A stretch of DNA of 6,555 nt from an uncultured Eggerthellaceae bacterium (GCA_934623455.1 CAKTVK010000108.1:1-6555); one strand, 5' to 3'; shown: positions 1 through 6,344, counted from the stretch's first letter. Notes: generated from the letters alone by a model not told the origin. Numbers and translations are program-made.

Positions 1-811
1 GCACGAACGTGAGCATGCGTAGGCACTTCATAACGTCGTCGTCGGCAACGTTGCGCCAATACTGGTAGAAGTCGAACGGCGAGGTCTTGTTAGGATCAAG
101 CCACACGGCGCCCTTCGCGGTCTTACCCATCTTCTTGCCTTCGCTGTTCAAAAGCAGCGTGATGGTCATGGCATACGCGTCGTCGCCGGTTTTTTTGCGG
201 ATGAGCTCGGTGCCGCCCAGCATGTTGCTCCACTGGTCGTTGCCGCCGAACTGCATGTTGCAGCCATAATTCTTGTGCAAGTAATAGAAGTCGTAGGACT
301 GCATGATCATATAGTTGAACTCAAAGAAGGAAAGGCCGCGCTCCATGCGCTGCTTGTAGCATTCCGCGCGCAGCATGTTGTTCACGCTGAAGTACGTGCC
401 CACTTCGCGCAGCATATCCACGTATTTCAGGTCCAACAGCCAATCGGCGTTGTTCACCACAATGGCTTTATCCTCGCCGAATTCAATGAAGCGGCCGATC
501 TGCTCTTTGAAGCAATCGCAGTTGTGCTGAATGGCTTCGGGCGTGAGCATAGAGCGCATATCGGTGCGTCCGCTGGGGTCGCCAATCATGCCTGTGCCGC
601 CGCCCAGCAACACAATGGGCTTATTGCCCGCCATCTGCAGGCGTTTCATCAGGCACAACGCCATGAAGTGACCCACGTGCAGAGAATCGGCGGTCGGGTC
701 AAAGCCAATATAGAAGCGCGCGCCGCCGTTATTGATCAAATCTTTTATCTCTTCTTCATCGGTCACCTGGGCAATTAAGCCGCGACCTTGGAGTTCTTCG
801 TAAATACCCAC
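1..811 (-). CDS. tyrS: Tyrosyl-tRNA synthetase, N-terminal 270 residues (partial at window edge)
   Basis: Charges tRNA-Tyr with tyrosine using ATP, in the cytoplasm; a class I aminoacyl-tRNA synthetase. The minus strand reads without a stop from a GTG at 811-809 to the window edge. The protein begins MGIYEELQGRGLIAQVTDEE. Seen motifs are the Tyr/ATP pocket FYIGFDPTADSLHVGH (residues 33-48) with the HIGH-type signature HVGH at 45-48, LLGGGTGMIGDPSGR (68-82), QSYDFYYL (171-178), QFGGNDQW (187-194) and the KMSKS-type loop KMGKT at 227-231. The family is usually about 400-420 residues, so roughly the last 140, including the expected S4-like tRNA-binding domain, lie outside the window. The GTG start is chosen because AAGGA at 817-821 sits 5 nt upstream and the next residues match the usual start of the family. 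It has its own promoter and a long leader, so it is probably not co-transcribed with the U32 gene upstream. Identification is secure. Confidence 0.97.
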   Translation of the reverse strand, partial: MGIYEELQGRGLIAQVTDEEEIKDLINNGGARFYIGFDPTADSLHVGHFMALCLMKRLQMAGNKPIVLLGGGTGMIGDPSGRTDMRSMLTPEAIQHNCDCFKEQIGRFIEFGEDKAIVVNNADWLLDLKYVDMLREVGTYFSVNNMLRAECYKQRMERGLSFFEFNYMIMQSYDFYYLHKNYGCNMQFGGNDQWSNMLGGTELIRKKTGDDAYAMTITLLLNSEGKKMGKTAKGAVWLDPNKTSPFDFYQYWRNVADDDVMKCLRMLTFV

Positions 812-816
812 AACAA

Positions 817-824
817 TCCTTCCC
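817..824 (-). promoter_or_regulatory. Ribosome binding site of tyrS
   Basis: On the minus strand this reads GGGAAGGA, ending 5 nt before the GTG at 811. It decides the start codon, because no ATG with comparable spacing exists in frame nearby. Confidence 0.75.
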
Positions 825-878
825 TATCAACAATCGGCAGTTCGGTTCGTTGGTTTCAGCGGGGCCGCCGGCATCTTA

Positions 879-917
879 AACGCTGCATGCGAAAGATTTC
901 GCTTTATGCGAAGCGTT
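879..917 (-). other. Long interrupted hairpin in the tyrS leader
   Basis: On the plus strand the arms are AACGCT-GCAT-GCGAA, a 4-nt loop, then TTCGC-(ttt)-ATGC-(ga)-AGCGTT. This gives about 15 paired positions with 3-nt and 2-nt bulges on one side. No T-run follows on the minus strand, so it is not a classic terminator. It lies 68 nt upstream of the tyrS start codon. Confidence 0.5.
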
Positions 918-968
918 GCCGCGCGCCCGGCTTGGAACCACGCAACCGCAGGTAAACTGCAAGACAAC

Positions 969-996
969 ATCATAAAGGGCGCTTTGATAATTGCAA
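969..996 (-). promoter_or_regulatory. tyrS: Sigma-70-type promoter of tyrS
   Basis: On the minus strand -35 TTGCAA (996-991) and -10 TATGAT (974-969) are separated by 16 bp. The -10 matches the consensus at five of six positions and the -35 at four of six. Predicted transcription start is near 962. This is the only good promoter-like pair I see between the U32 stop codon and tyrS. Confidence 0.55.
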
Positions 997-1173
997 GCGC
1001 TCATTGGCCGATAAACATCAATCTATCCGCCGAAGCGTCCCGGCTGAGCGCTACAACGCGCGAAACGCTTGCCCAGCGCAGCACGCGCAGCAGCAAGCAC
1101 TGACCAGCTACGCGCCGCCCGCGGCGCCACACCGCAGCGACCATGCGGCGCCCCATGGCACCACGCTAAGCCG

Positions 1174-1202
1174 CCCAGGGCGTGCCCCGCGCCCCGTGCC
1201 CC
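1174..1202 (-). other. Possible G-quadruplex motif downstream of the U32 gene
   Basis: The minus strand carries GGGG-N3-GGGG-N3-GGGG-N8-GGG, beginning 24 nt after the U32 stop codon. The first two loops are short and the last is 8 nt, slightly longer than standard search rules allow. It would form in the mRNA 3' region, where no T-run terminator is seen. Confidence 0.4.
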
Positions 1203-1225
1203 GCACGCACGGCTAGACGCCGCGC

Positions 1226-3712
1226 CTACTCCACCGCGCGGAACAGATGTCCCGTGGTGGCGCCAGAAATCTTGGCAACGCGGTTGCCATCGTGGCGCGC
1301 AATCTGCAACGCGCGGACGGCACGACCCACCGCATGCGCCGTTTCTTCCACATTCATCATGGTTGCATCCACCATGAACGTGGTAACGCCGGCGGCAATC
1401 AAATCGGGCACCGTCTGCGCAATGTCGAACTCAACACTATTATAGATATGGCTTCGACCGGCGGCATCGGTGACAACTGGGAACTCGAAACCCTTGCGGT
1501 CAATCAGGTAGTGCGGACTCTTGCGGCGCGGACACGTATCGCAGTTCTCGTCGCACTCGCCCTGGCTCATGAGCAGGCAATGCTCGGTTATCATAAGCTC
1601 GGTGCGACCGATAATCGTCATGCCCAAAGGAGCAGAGGAAAGGTCTTTGCCCAGGTCCTGGATTTGTTCGAGCGTCAATTCAGGCGAAAGCCACACGCGC
1701 GACACGCCCAAGCGCGCCAGATGATCCGCGGCTAAGCGGTTAACCACCGGCACATGGGAGCCCACTTCCACCTGCGCACCAGCATCAAGCGCACGATGGA
1801 CATCGCCCCAGTTCTCCACCAAAACCGGCTTGCCTTCCTTCACGTATTCCCACGCGTCAATGTCGCGCTGCGCCTCGCGCGTGGACGGCAGCAAATCGCA
1901 ATCCACCACGGGAAGCTGCACAATGCACTGCTTGGGATAACCCGCTTGTTCAGCAGTAACGGTGCGCTGACCAGCAACAATAGCTTCACCGCGCTTGTAA
2001 GTGAGCGTGGGCACGTACACAGCGGCGGCACCCGTGCGCTTCGCAACGCGCGCGCAAGCCGGATTTGCCGCGCGCACGTAAATGGCATAGCCGTTGAGCG
2101 GCGCGGTTTTGCGTGCAGGAGCATCTTCCACACGCGGCAAACGACGGTCATGAGCAGGGGCAACGATGAGCTTCTGCAGCTCGTCCAGCGCATTCGCGCG
2201 TAGCTTGTGCACCTGTGAGAAGCCAATGCCCACTTCTTCGTCCACCGTCACCGAAAGCTCTTCGGCAGCGAACGGGGTTTGGCCCAAACGGTCAATATGG
2301 TCCTTGACCTCCTGCTCGGTAACGGGTTTCGTGCGCGCCTTTTCCACCACATCGCCGAACACTTCCACACGCAGCGGCATGCCCTGATCGTCCACGCGGC
2401 CCACTGCCTCGACCGCAAGGTAAGCGGGATACCCCAGCGAAAGCGAGCAGTCAATTTTCACCGGCACACGAGGTTCCAGCGCATCCGCCGCAAACGCCGC
2501 AGCCGCGTTGCGCACGCGGAACACACGGTCACCTTCCTTGATGTACTGCACCGTTTTGTCGCCTTTTTGGAACGGAAGGCGAACGCTGCCATCTTTAAGC
2601 GGCGTGACATCTGCCAGGGTAAACAGGGAACGCCCGCGCTTATTCCATACCTCCAGCACGTCGCCCACGCTCAGCGACTTTTCTACCTGCACAAACGCAG
2701 AGTCCTTCACCACGCGGCTCACGCGGCCCAAGAAAACTCCGCGATTGTTGGGACGCTGGTAGCTCATGATTTCGTTGCCGCGCTGGTGCGTGAGATACGC
2801 GGTAGTAAAGCCGCGGCTGAACGCTTCCGCCAGCACGCTGCGCTCGGCGTCCGTTGCACGCCAGGAATCGTCTTGCTGCCCCGCTTCGCGCGCCGCCAAC
2901 AGGCGGTCAAGCACCGCGCGGTACACGGACACCACAGCGTACACGTATTCGGGCGACTTCATGCGGCCTTCGATTTTCAACGACGCCACCTGGGCATCCA
3001 GCAGCTGGTCCAGCAGATCGATGCTGCACAGATCCTTCGGGGAAAGCAGATGCTCGCCCGGTGCGGGAAGCGGCTTGCGCACGGCCTTGTTCTTGAGCTC
3101 GTAAGGCAAACGGCACGCCTGAGCGCACGTTCCGCGGTTTGCTGAGCGCCCGCCAATCATGGACGACATGTAGCACTGCCCGGAATAGCACACGCACAAC
3201 GCGCCGTGGCCAAAAACTTCGGTCTCCATGCCTAAGCTTTCCGCTTCGGCAGAAAGCAGCTCGATTTGCTCCAACGACAGCTCGCGTGCCAGCGTGATGC
3301 GCGCCGCACCCAAGCTGTGAGCCGCCTGCACGCCGGCAAGGGAATGCGTGTTCATTTGCGTTGAAATGTGCAAGCGCGCCTGCGGAAGCGTACGCGTCAG
3401 TTCGGCGGCAATGCCAATATCCTGCACAATGAACGCATCCACGCCGGCACGATACGCCTGGCGCATGGTTTCCATGGCGCGCGCGACTTCGCCTTCGAAA
3501 ATCACCGTGTTGAACGTCAAATATACCTTCACGTTGCGCAAATGAGCGTAATCGCACGCGGTGCGCAGCGTTTTCAGCGTGAAATTGTCAGCTCCGCGCC
3601 GCGCATTAAACGAATCAAGCCCCAGGTAAACGGCATCGGCACCGGCGCTAACGGCAGCGCACAGGGCGTCAAAGCTGCCCGCAGGGGCAAGTAATTCCAT
3701 CTTTTTGGACAT
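1226..3712 (-). CDS. U32 family protein with DUF3656-type middle (RlhA-like, probable rRNA hydroxylation)
   Basis: 828 residues starting MSKKMELLAPAGSFDAL. The N-terminal U32 domain (about 5-260) carries the family signature EVFGHGALCVCYSGQCYMS at 165-183, followed by NRGTCAQACR at 192-201. Cysteines 173, 180, 196 and 200 fit the four-cysteine set that holds a 4Fe-4S cluster in related U32 proteins (UbiU/UbiV, TrhP, RlhA). The middle (about 325-520) fits the DUF3656 region found in E. coli YdcP/RlhA. The C-terminal part adds a second cysteine set, C712, C720, C724 and C727. U32 proteins are labelled peptidases, but characterised members RlhA and TrhP take part in hydroxylation of 23S rRNA and tRNA; RlhA-type function is an inference from architecture. 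At 828 residues it is longer than E. coli RlhA (about 660). The start is fixed by GGAGGT 8 nt upstream of the ATG at 3712. The frame stays open further upstream, but that part lies antisense inside the next gene. Confidence 0.93.
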   Translation of the reverse strand: MSKKMELLAPAGSFDALCAAVSAGADAVYLGLDSFNARRGADNFTLKTLRTACDYAHLRNVKVYLTFNTVIFEGEVARAMETMRQAYRAGVDAFIVQDIGIAAELTRTLPQARLHISTQMNTHSLAGVQAAHSLGAARITLARELSLEQIELLSAEAESLGMETEVFGHGALCVCYSGQCYMSSMIGGRSANRGTCAQACRLPYELKNKAVRKPLPAPGEHLLSPKDLCSIDLLDQLLDAQVASLKIEGRMKSPEYVYAVVSVYRAVLDRLLAAREAGQQDDSWRATDAERSVLAEAFSRGFTTAYLTHQRGNEIMSYQRPNNRGVFLGRVSRVVKDSAFVQVEKSLSVGDVLEVWNKRGRSLFTLADVTPLKDGSVRLPFQKGDKTVQYIKEGDRVFRVRNAAAAFAADALEPRVPVKIDCSLSLGYPAYLAVEAVGRVDDQGMPLRVEVFGDVVEKARTKPVTEQEVKDHIDRLGQTPFAAEELSVTVDEEVGIGFSQVHKLRANALDELQKLIVAPAHDRRLPRVEDAPARKTAPLNGYAIYVRAANPACARVAKRTGAAAVYVPTLTYKRGEAIVAGQRTVTAEQAGYPKQCIVQLPVVDCDLLPSTREAQRDIDAWEYVKEGKPVLVENWGDVHRALDAGAQVEVGSHVPVVNRLAADHLARLGVSRVWLSPELTLEQIQDLGKDLSSAPLGMTIIGRTELMITEHCLLMSQGECDENCDTCPRRKSPHYLIDRKGFEFPVVTDAAGRSHIYNSVEFDIAQTVPDLIAAGVTTFMVDATMMNVEETAHAVGRAVRALQIARHDGNRVAKISGATTGHLFRAVE

Positions 3713-3720
3713 AACAGAGT

Positions 3721-3726
3721 ACCTCC
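3721..3726 (-). promoter_or_regulatory. Ribosome binding site of the U32 gene
   Basis: GGAGGT on the minus strand, 8 nt before the ATG at 3712. It is a near-perfect Shine-Dalgarno site. It rules out the in-frame ATG that overlaps it (3730-3728) and the far longer upstream reading frame. Confidence 0.85.
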
Positions 3727-3746
3727 ACATGTAAAAATTTGCTTCG

Positions 3747-3764
3747 TGGTAGTATACCCTATTA
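3747..3764 (+). promoter_or_regulatory. Extended -10 promoter of the class A PBP gene, probably leaderless
   Basis: TGG followed by TAGTAT (3747-3755) fits the extended -10 pattern TGnTAnnnT. The -35 position (3727-3732, ACATGT) is not a match, as is usual for extended -10 promoters. Transcription would begin 6-9 nt after the -10, at 3762-3764, which is at or 2 nt before the ATG. No Shine-Dalgarno site precedes that ATG, so a leaderless mRNA is the simplest reading. Confidence 0.5.
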
Positions 3765-3779
3765 TGAATACACGAAGAA
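3751..3779 (-). promoter_or_regulatory. Promoter of the U32 gene
   Basis: The -10 TATACT (3756-3751 on the minus strand) matches the consensus at five of six positions. The -35 position at 17-bp spacing reads TTCTTC, a poor match. Predicted start near 3744 gives a 32-nt leader that includes the GGAGGT site. The upstream half of the promoter lies inside the coding start of the divergent gene. Confidence 0.5.
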
Positions 3780-5923
3780 AACAGCGCGAATCGCGCACAC
3801 ATGCACCGGCTTGGGTCCTTCTGTTCATTGTTGCCGCCATCTGTTTTGTGGGGGTCGTTGCTGTACGCAGCGTTTTGAGCGTGACCGCGGGCTGGACCGA
3901 AGATCTGCCCAGCGTCGTTGAATCGGACGCATTCAACTATTCGGAGAAATCGACGGTGTACGCCGCCGACGGCAAAACGGTTCTGGCGGAATTCCGCTTG
4001 GAGAACCGCGAGCCGCTTACGAATTTGAGCGACGTTTCCGAGCTTCTGGTCAATGCAACGGTGGACACCGAGGACAACCGCTTCTACGAGCACAACGGCG
4101 TGGACCTTATTGGCATCACGCGCGCCGTGGTGAACAACCTTATGGGCGGAAGTCTGGAGGGCGCCTCGACCATTACCCAACAGCTCGTGCGCAACACCAT
4201 TCTGTCCGATGAGATGACCACCATCTCGCTTGAGCGTAAGATTCGCGAAGCGGAGCTTGCTCTGGAGATGGAGAAATACTACTCGAAAGACGAGATTTTG
4301 CTGATGTACCTGAACACCATTAATTATGGTGATGGCGCATACGGTATTGAGGCCGCATCGATGCACTACTTCAGCAAGCATGCTTCTGAGTTGACGCTGG
4401 TGGAAGCCGCAACGCTGGCAGGCATTCCCCAGTCACCGTCGAACTGGAACCCCGTTTACAACCCCGAAGGCTGCAAGGACCGCCGCAACGTGGTGCTTTC
4501 GCGCATGCTGACCGCGGGGCATATCACCCAGGCGCAATACGCTGAAGCGGCCAGCAGCGACTTGAATCTGAACCTTGAGGACGAAAGCCAAGAAGACGGC
4601 ATTTACCGGTACCCGTATTTTACGTCGTACGTGCGCACGTGGCTTCTGAACGAATACTCCATGAACGACATCTTCGCCGGCGGTTTGAAGGTATACACCA
4701 CGCTTGACGTGGAGAAACAGGATATTGCCGAGCAAACCGTTGCGGACCAGGCCGAACGCATGGAAGACGGCTTGGAGTCGGCCCTGGTTGCCGTTGACCC
4801 CTCGAACGGCCACGTTGTTGCTATGGTGGGCGGCGAGGACTACCGAGAGAACCAGTTCAACATTGCAGCTCAGGGCGGGCGCCCCACGGGTTCATCTTTC
4901 AAGGTGTTCACGCTTATCGCTGCGATTGAGGCAGGAATCAACCCCACAACGCTGGTTGATTGCTCTTCTCCCTACAAGCTGAAAAGTGGCCTGGGCACCG
5001 TAGAGAACTACGGCGGCATCAATTACGGCACGCGCTCGCTGCAGTCGGCCACCGCGGTTTCTTCGAACACCGCGTACGTGCAGCTGCAGGAATACCTGGG
5101 CGGTCAGGCGGTCATCGACGTGTGCAAACGCATGGGCGTTGACACAAGCGACCTGATGAACGTTGACACGCTGACCTTGGGCGTTTTCGACATCACGCCG
5201 CTGGAGATGGCAAGCGCATACGCAACGCTGGCGGCGGGCGGCATCCATTACGACCCCGTGGTGGTCAGCAAGATTTCCAACAGCAAAGGTGAAACGGTCT
5301 ATGAGAACAAGCAGGAAGGCGAGCGCGTTTTGAGCGAGTCGGTCTGCGGCGCCGTGACGTCCGTGCTGCAAACGGTGTTCACGCAAAGCGACGGCACTGC
5401 CGCATCGGCGCGTTTGGAGGGCGGACGCGAAGTTGCCGGCAAAACCGGTACGACCAGCGATTTCCACGACCACACGCTGATTGGCTACACGCCTGACCTG
5501 GCCTGCGCCTGTTGGATTGGCGATCGCTTCGCGCAGATTACCTCCGAGGATTTGAGTTGCAACGCCATGTTCAAGGAGTTCATGGACGCAGCGCTTGCCT
5601 CCACACCGATGCACTCCTTCCCCACGTACAAGGATCCCGAGTACAACAACAAGTGGAACGCTGGCTTGAGCGCGAAGAGCACTGAAGACGACGAGGCAGA
5701 CGAGAAGAATAAAGACAAGACGGAAGGCACCGAGGGTACTGAGAGCGGCGGCACGACGGGTGGCGGCGATGGTGATGCAACTGGCGGCACCGAAGGCGGC
5801 GACACGTCGGGAGGCACAACGGGCGGCACGACGGGCGGCACCGAAGGCGGCGGCACCGAAGGTGGTGGCTCGACAGGCGGCGGTGGCACAACAACGCCCG
5901 AGCCGTCGAAGCCGGAGTCGTAG
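3764..5923 (+). CDS. Bifunctional class A penicillin-binding protein (GT51 transglycosylase and transpeptidase, PBP1a type)
   Basis: 719 residues. It polymerises lipid II into glycan strands and cross-links the peptides outside the membrane. A short basic cytoplasmic start (MNTRRKQRES) is followed by one membrane anchor at about 16-38. The GT51 domain (about 65-240) shows TEDNRFYEHNG (102-112) with the probable catalytic Glu103, GASTITQQLVRN (133-144) and RKIREAELALEMEKYY (158-173) with Glu162. The transpeptidase domain (about 335-615) has the three penicillin-binding motifs: SSFK (377-380, active Ser377), SSN (433-435) and KTGTT (560-564). All catalytic residues are present. The last 80 residues are a charged stretch and then a Gly/Thr-rich tail. 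The ATG at 3764 is chosen over an in-frame GTG at 3746, since neither has a Shine-Dalgarno site, the GTG overlaps the predicted promoter, and MNTRRKQ is a normal start for the family. The U32 gene is divergent, 51 bp away. Family certain; the symbol (ponA or mrcA) is left open. Confidence 0.96.
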   Translation: MNTRRKQRESRTHAPAWVLLFIVAAICFVGVVAVRSVLSVTAGWTEDLPSVVESDAFNYSEKSTVYAADGKTVLAEFRLENREPLTNLSDVSELLVNATVDTEDNRFYEHNGVDLIGITRAVVNNLMGGSLEGASTITQQLVRNTILSDEMTTISLERKIREAELALEMEKYYSKDEILLMYLNTINYGDGAYGIEAASMHYFSKHASELTLVEAATLAGIPQSPSNWNPVYNPEGCKDRRNVVLSRMLTAGHITQAQYAEAASSDLNLNLEDESQEDGIYRYPYFTSYVRTWLLNEYSMNDIFAGGLKVYTTLDVEKQDIAEQTVADQAERMEDGLESALVAVDPSNGHVVAMVGGEDYRENQFNIAAQGGRPTGSSFKVFTLIAAIEAGINPTTLVDCSSPYKLKSGLGTVENYGGINYGTRSLQSATAVSSNTAYVQLQEYLGGQAVIDVCKRMGVDTSDLMNVDTLTLGVFDITPLEMASAYATLAAGGIHYDPVVVSKISNSKGETVYENKQEGERVLSESVCGAVTSVLQTVFTQSDGTAASARLEGGREVAGKTGTTSDFHDHTLIGYTPDLACACWIGDRFAQITSEDLSCNAMFKEFMDAALASTPMHSFPTYKDPEYNNKWNAGLSAKSTEDDEADEKNKDKTEGTEGTESGGTTGGGDGDATGGTEGGDTSGGTTGGTTGGTEGGGTEGGGSTGGGGTTTPEPSKPES
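5744..5893 (+). repeat. Gly/Thr-rich low-complexity coding repeat (tail of the PBP)
   Basis: Codons 661-710 are an irregular run of GGC GGC ACC/ACG GAA-type units. They encode 26 Gly and 14 Thr in 50 residues, with scattered Glu, Asp and Ser. The preceding residues 640-660 are strongly charged (EDDEADEKNKDKTEG). The tail lies outside the membrane and is likely disordered; it may act as a spacer through the wall. Such DNA is prone to gain and loss of repeat units between strains. Confidence 0.85.
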
Positions 5924-5979
5924 CGAGCTGCAGAAGCCGGAAATCCGCGTCGCGAAAAAACTTTTATCGCAGTTTCTGC

Positions 5980-6012
5980 AAGCAGGTTCGTTCACGCGAA
6001 CCTGCTTTTTTG
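5980..6012 (+). terminator. Intrinsic terminator after the PBP gene
   Basis: Stem AAGCAGGTTCG / CGAACCTGCTT (11 bp) with a 6-nt loop, followed by a run of six T (6006-6011), 57 nt after the stop codon. The first copy of the 35-bp repeat begins inside this T-run. Confidence 0.92.
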
Positions 6013-6041
6013 TTGACAAATTACCCCACCTTTTGTCAACA
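6007..6041 (+). repeat. 35-bp repeat, copy 1 (internal dyad)
   Basis: TTTTT, then GTTGACAAA, a TTACCCCACC centre, then TTTTGTCAACA. The sequence is a dyad: TTGTTGACAAA (6010-6020) pairs with TTTGTCAACAA (6032-6042) around an 11-nt centre. The perfect reverse complement occurs at 6504-6538. It is fused to the T-run of the PBP terminator. As RNA it would give an 11-bp hairpin with a CCCC-containing loop directly after the terminator. Confidence 0.9.
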
Positions 6042-6065
6042 AGGCGCGGTAATGTTAAAAAGTAA

Positions 6066-6143
6066 CGGGGTCTTTTTCACATTGCAACCGACTAGCAACC
6101 TTTCAAGGACGCATTCGCAGGTTCGAGCCCCGTCGCCCCAGGC
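6066..6143 (+). pseudogene. Degenerate tRNA-like remnant
   Basis: The 3' part reads like the end of a tRNA: CATTC in variable-loop position (6112-6116), T-arm GCAGG-TTCGAGC-CCCGT (6117-6133, one mismatch and one wobble), then CGCCCCAG as acceptor strand. Counting back in tRNA register gives CTTTCAA (6100-6106) at the anticodon-loop position and GGGG (6067-6070) opposite CCCC (6136-6139). The anticodon stem does not pair, the D-loop GG is missing and there is no CCA end. It cannot be a working tRNA. It could be a decayed gene, a leftover of integration at a tRNA 3' end, or chance. Confidence 0.25.
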
Positions 6144-6177
6144 TTACTGCGACCATCTTGTCGGAAAACGGGCGCAG

Positions 6178-6209
6178 ATGCGCAAAATATTCCTGTTCGG
6201 GGCAGGTTG
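6178..6209 (+). repeat. Inner imperfect inverted repeat, left arm
   Basis: Begins ATGCGCAAAATATTCC and continues through GTTCGGGGCA to TTG. It matches the reverse complement of 6313-6344 at 28 of 32 positions. A TTGTCG at 6158-6163 has its own inverted partner at an equal distance outside the right arm, so the repeat may extend to about 6158. Confidence 0.85.
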
Positions 6210-6312
6210 AAGGGACGCTAACTCTCATTCATCCCTTGCCTCCAAATCACGACCTGGGCTTTTGCAGGTTCACTTTGTCTCAAACAACGCTATCTGGTCT
6301 GCAATCGCTCCC

Positions 6313-6344
6313 CAAGGTGCCCCGAACGGGAATATTTTGCACAT
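6313..6344 (-). repeat. Inner imperfect inverted repeat, right arm
   Basis: Reverse complement of the left arm with four differences, two of them a GG/CC swap at adjacent positions. The 103-nt space between the arms holds a weak AAGGGA/TCCCTT hairpin (6210-6236) and no gene. CGACAA at 6359-6364 mirrors TTGTCG at 6158-6163. Confidence 0.85.

Larger units (their letters stand above)
812..962 (-). promoter_or_regulatory. Long structured leader of tyrS
   Basis: If transcription starts about 7 nt after the -10 element (near 962), the tyrS mRNA carries about 150 nt before its GTG. The leader contains three stem-loops. The first is a small GCAG/CTGC hairpin just after the start (948-960) with TTTAC in its loop. 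The second is a GTTGC/GCAAC pairing (about 916-946). The third is a long hairpin at 879-917. The second and third share bases at 916-917, so they could be alternatives. Synthetase genes are often controlled through such leaders (T-box elements in Firmicutes and some Actinobacteria). A T-box-like TGGTTCC is present at 934-940, but the full conserved TGGNACCGCG core is not. Regulation by the leader is therefore inferred, not shown. Confidence 0.4.
963..1225. other. Non-coding GC-rich spacer between the U32 gene and the tyrS promoter
   Basis: About 260 bases without a credible gene. Short arginine-rich reading frames exist on both strands, but they lack ribosome binding sites and look like by-products of GC content. 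A compact GC hairpin (GCGCCGC / GCGGCGC) lies at 1112-1127, and a minus-strand G-run motif at 1174-1202. No intrinsic terminator with a T-run is visible after the U32 stop. Confidence 0.6.

Noticed and set aside
275..778. Plus-strand open frame of 167 codons
   Set aside because: It is the antisense shadow of tyrS, whose motifs are unmistakable on the minus strand. The histidine- and alanine-rich composition is typical of such shadows.
934..948. Canonical T-box core in the tyrS leader
   Set aside because: Only TGGTTCC is found in place of TGGNACC, the following CGCG is absent, and no standard Stem I with a clear Tyr specifier loop can be drawn. Kept only as a possibility in the leader finding.
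998..1156. Minus-strand small frame starting MGRRMVAAVWRR, about 50 codons
   Set aside because: No Shine-Dalgarno site, Arg-rich composition expected from GC-rich DNA, and it ends just before the tyrS promoter.
3713..4381. Upstream extension of the U32 reading frame to 1051 residues
   Set aside because: It lies antisense over the well-conserved PBP coding sequence, has no recognisable domain, and the GGAGGT site at 3721-3726 fixes the start at 3712.
4892..6019. Minus-strand open frame of 375 codons opposite the PBP gene
   Set aside because: The plus strand encodes all catalytic motifs of a class A PBP. The minus-strand frame is Arg/Ala-rich, has no ribosome binding site and runs through the terminator and the 35-bp repeat.
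6014..6041. TTGACA inside the 35-bp repeats as promoter -35 boxes
   Set aside because: At 16-18 bp spacing no TATAAT-like hexamer follows in either copy or on either strand; the TTGACA arises from the dyad.
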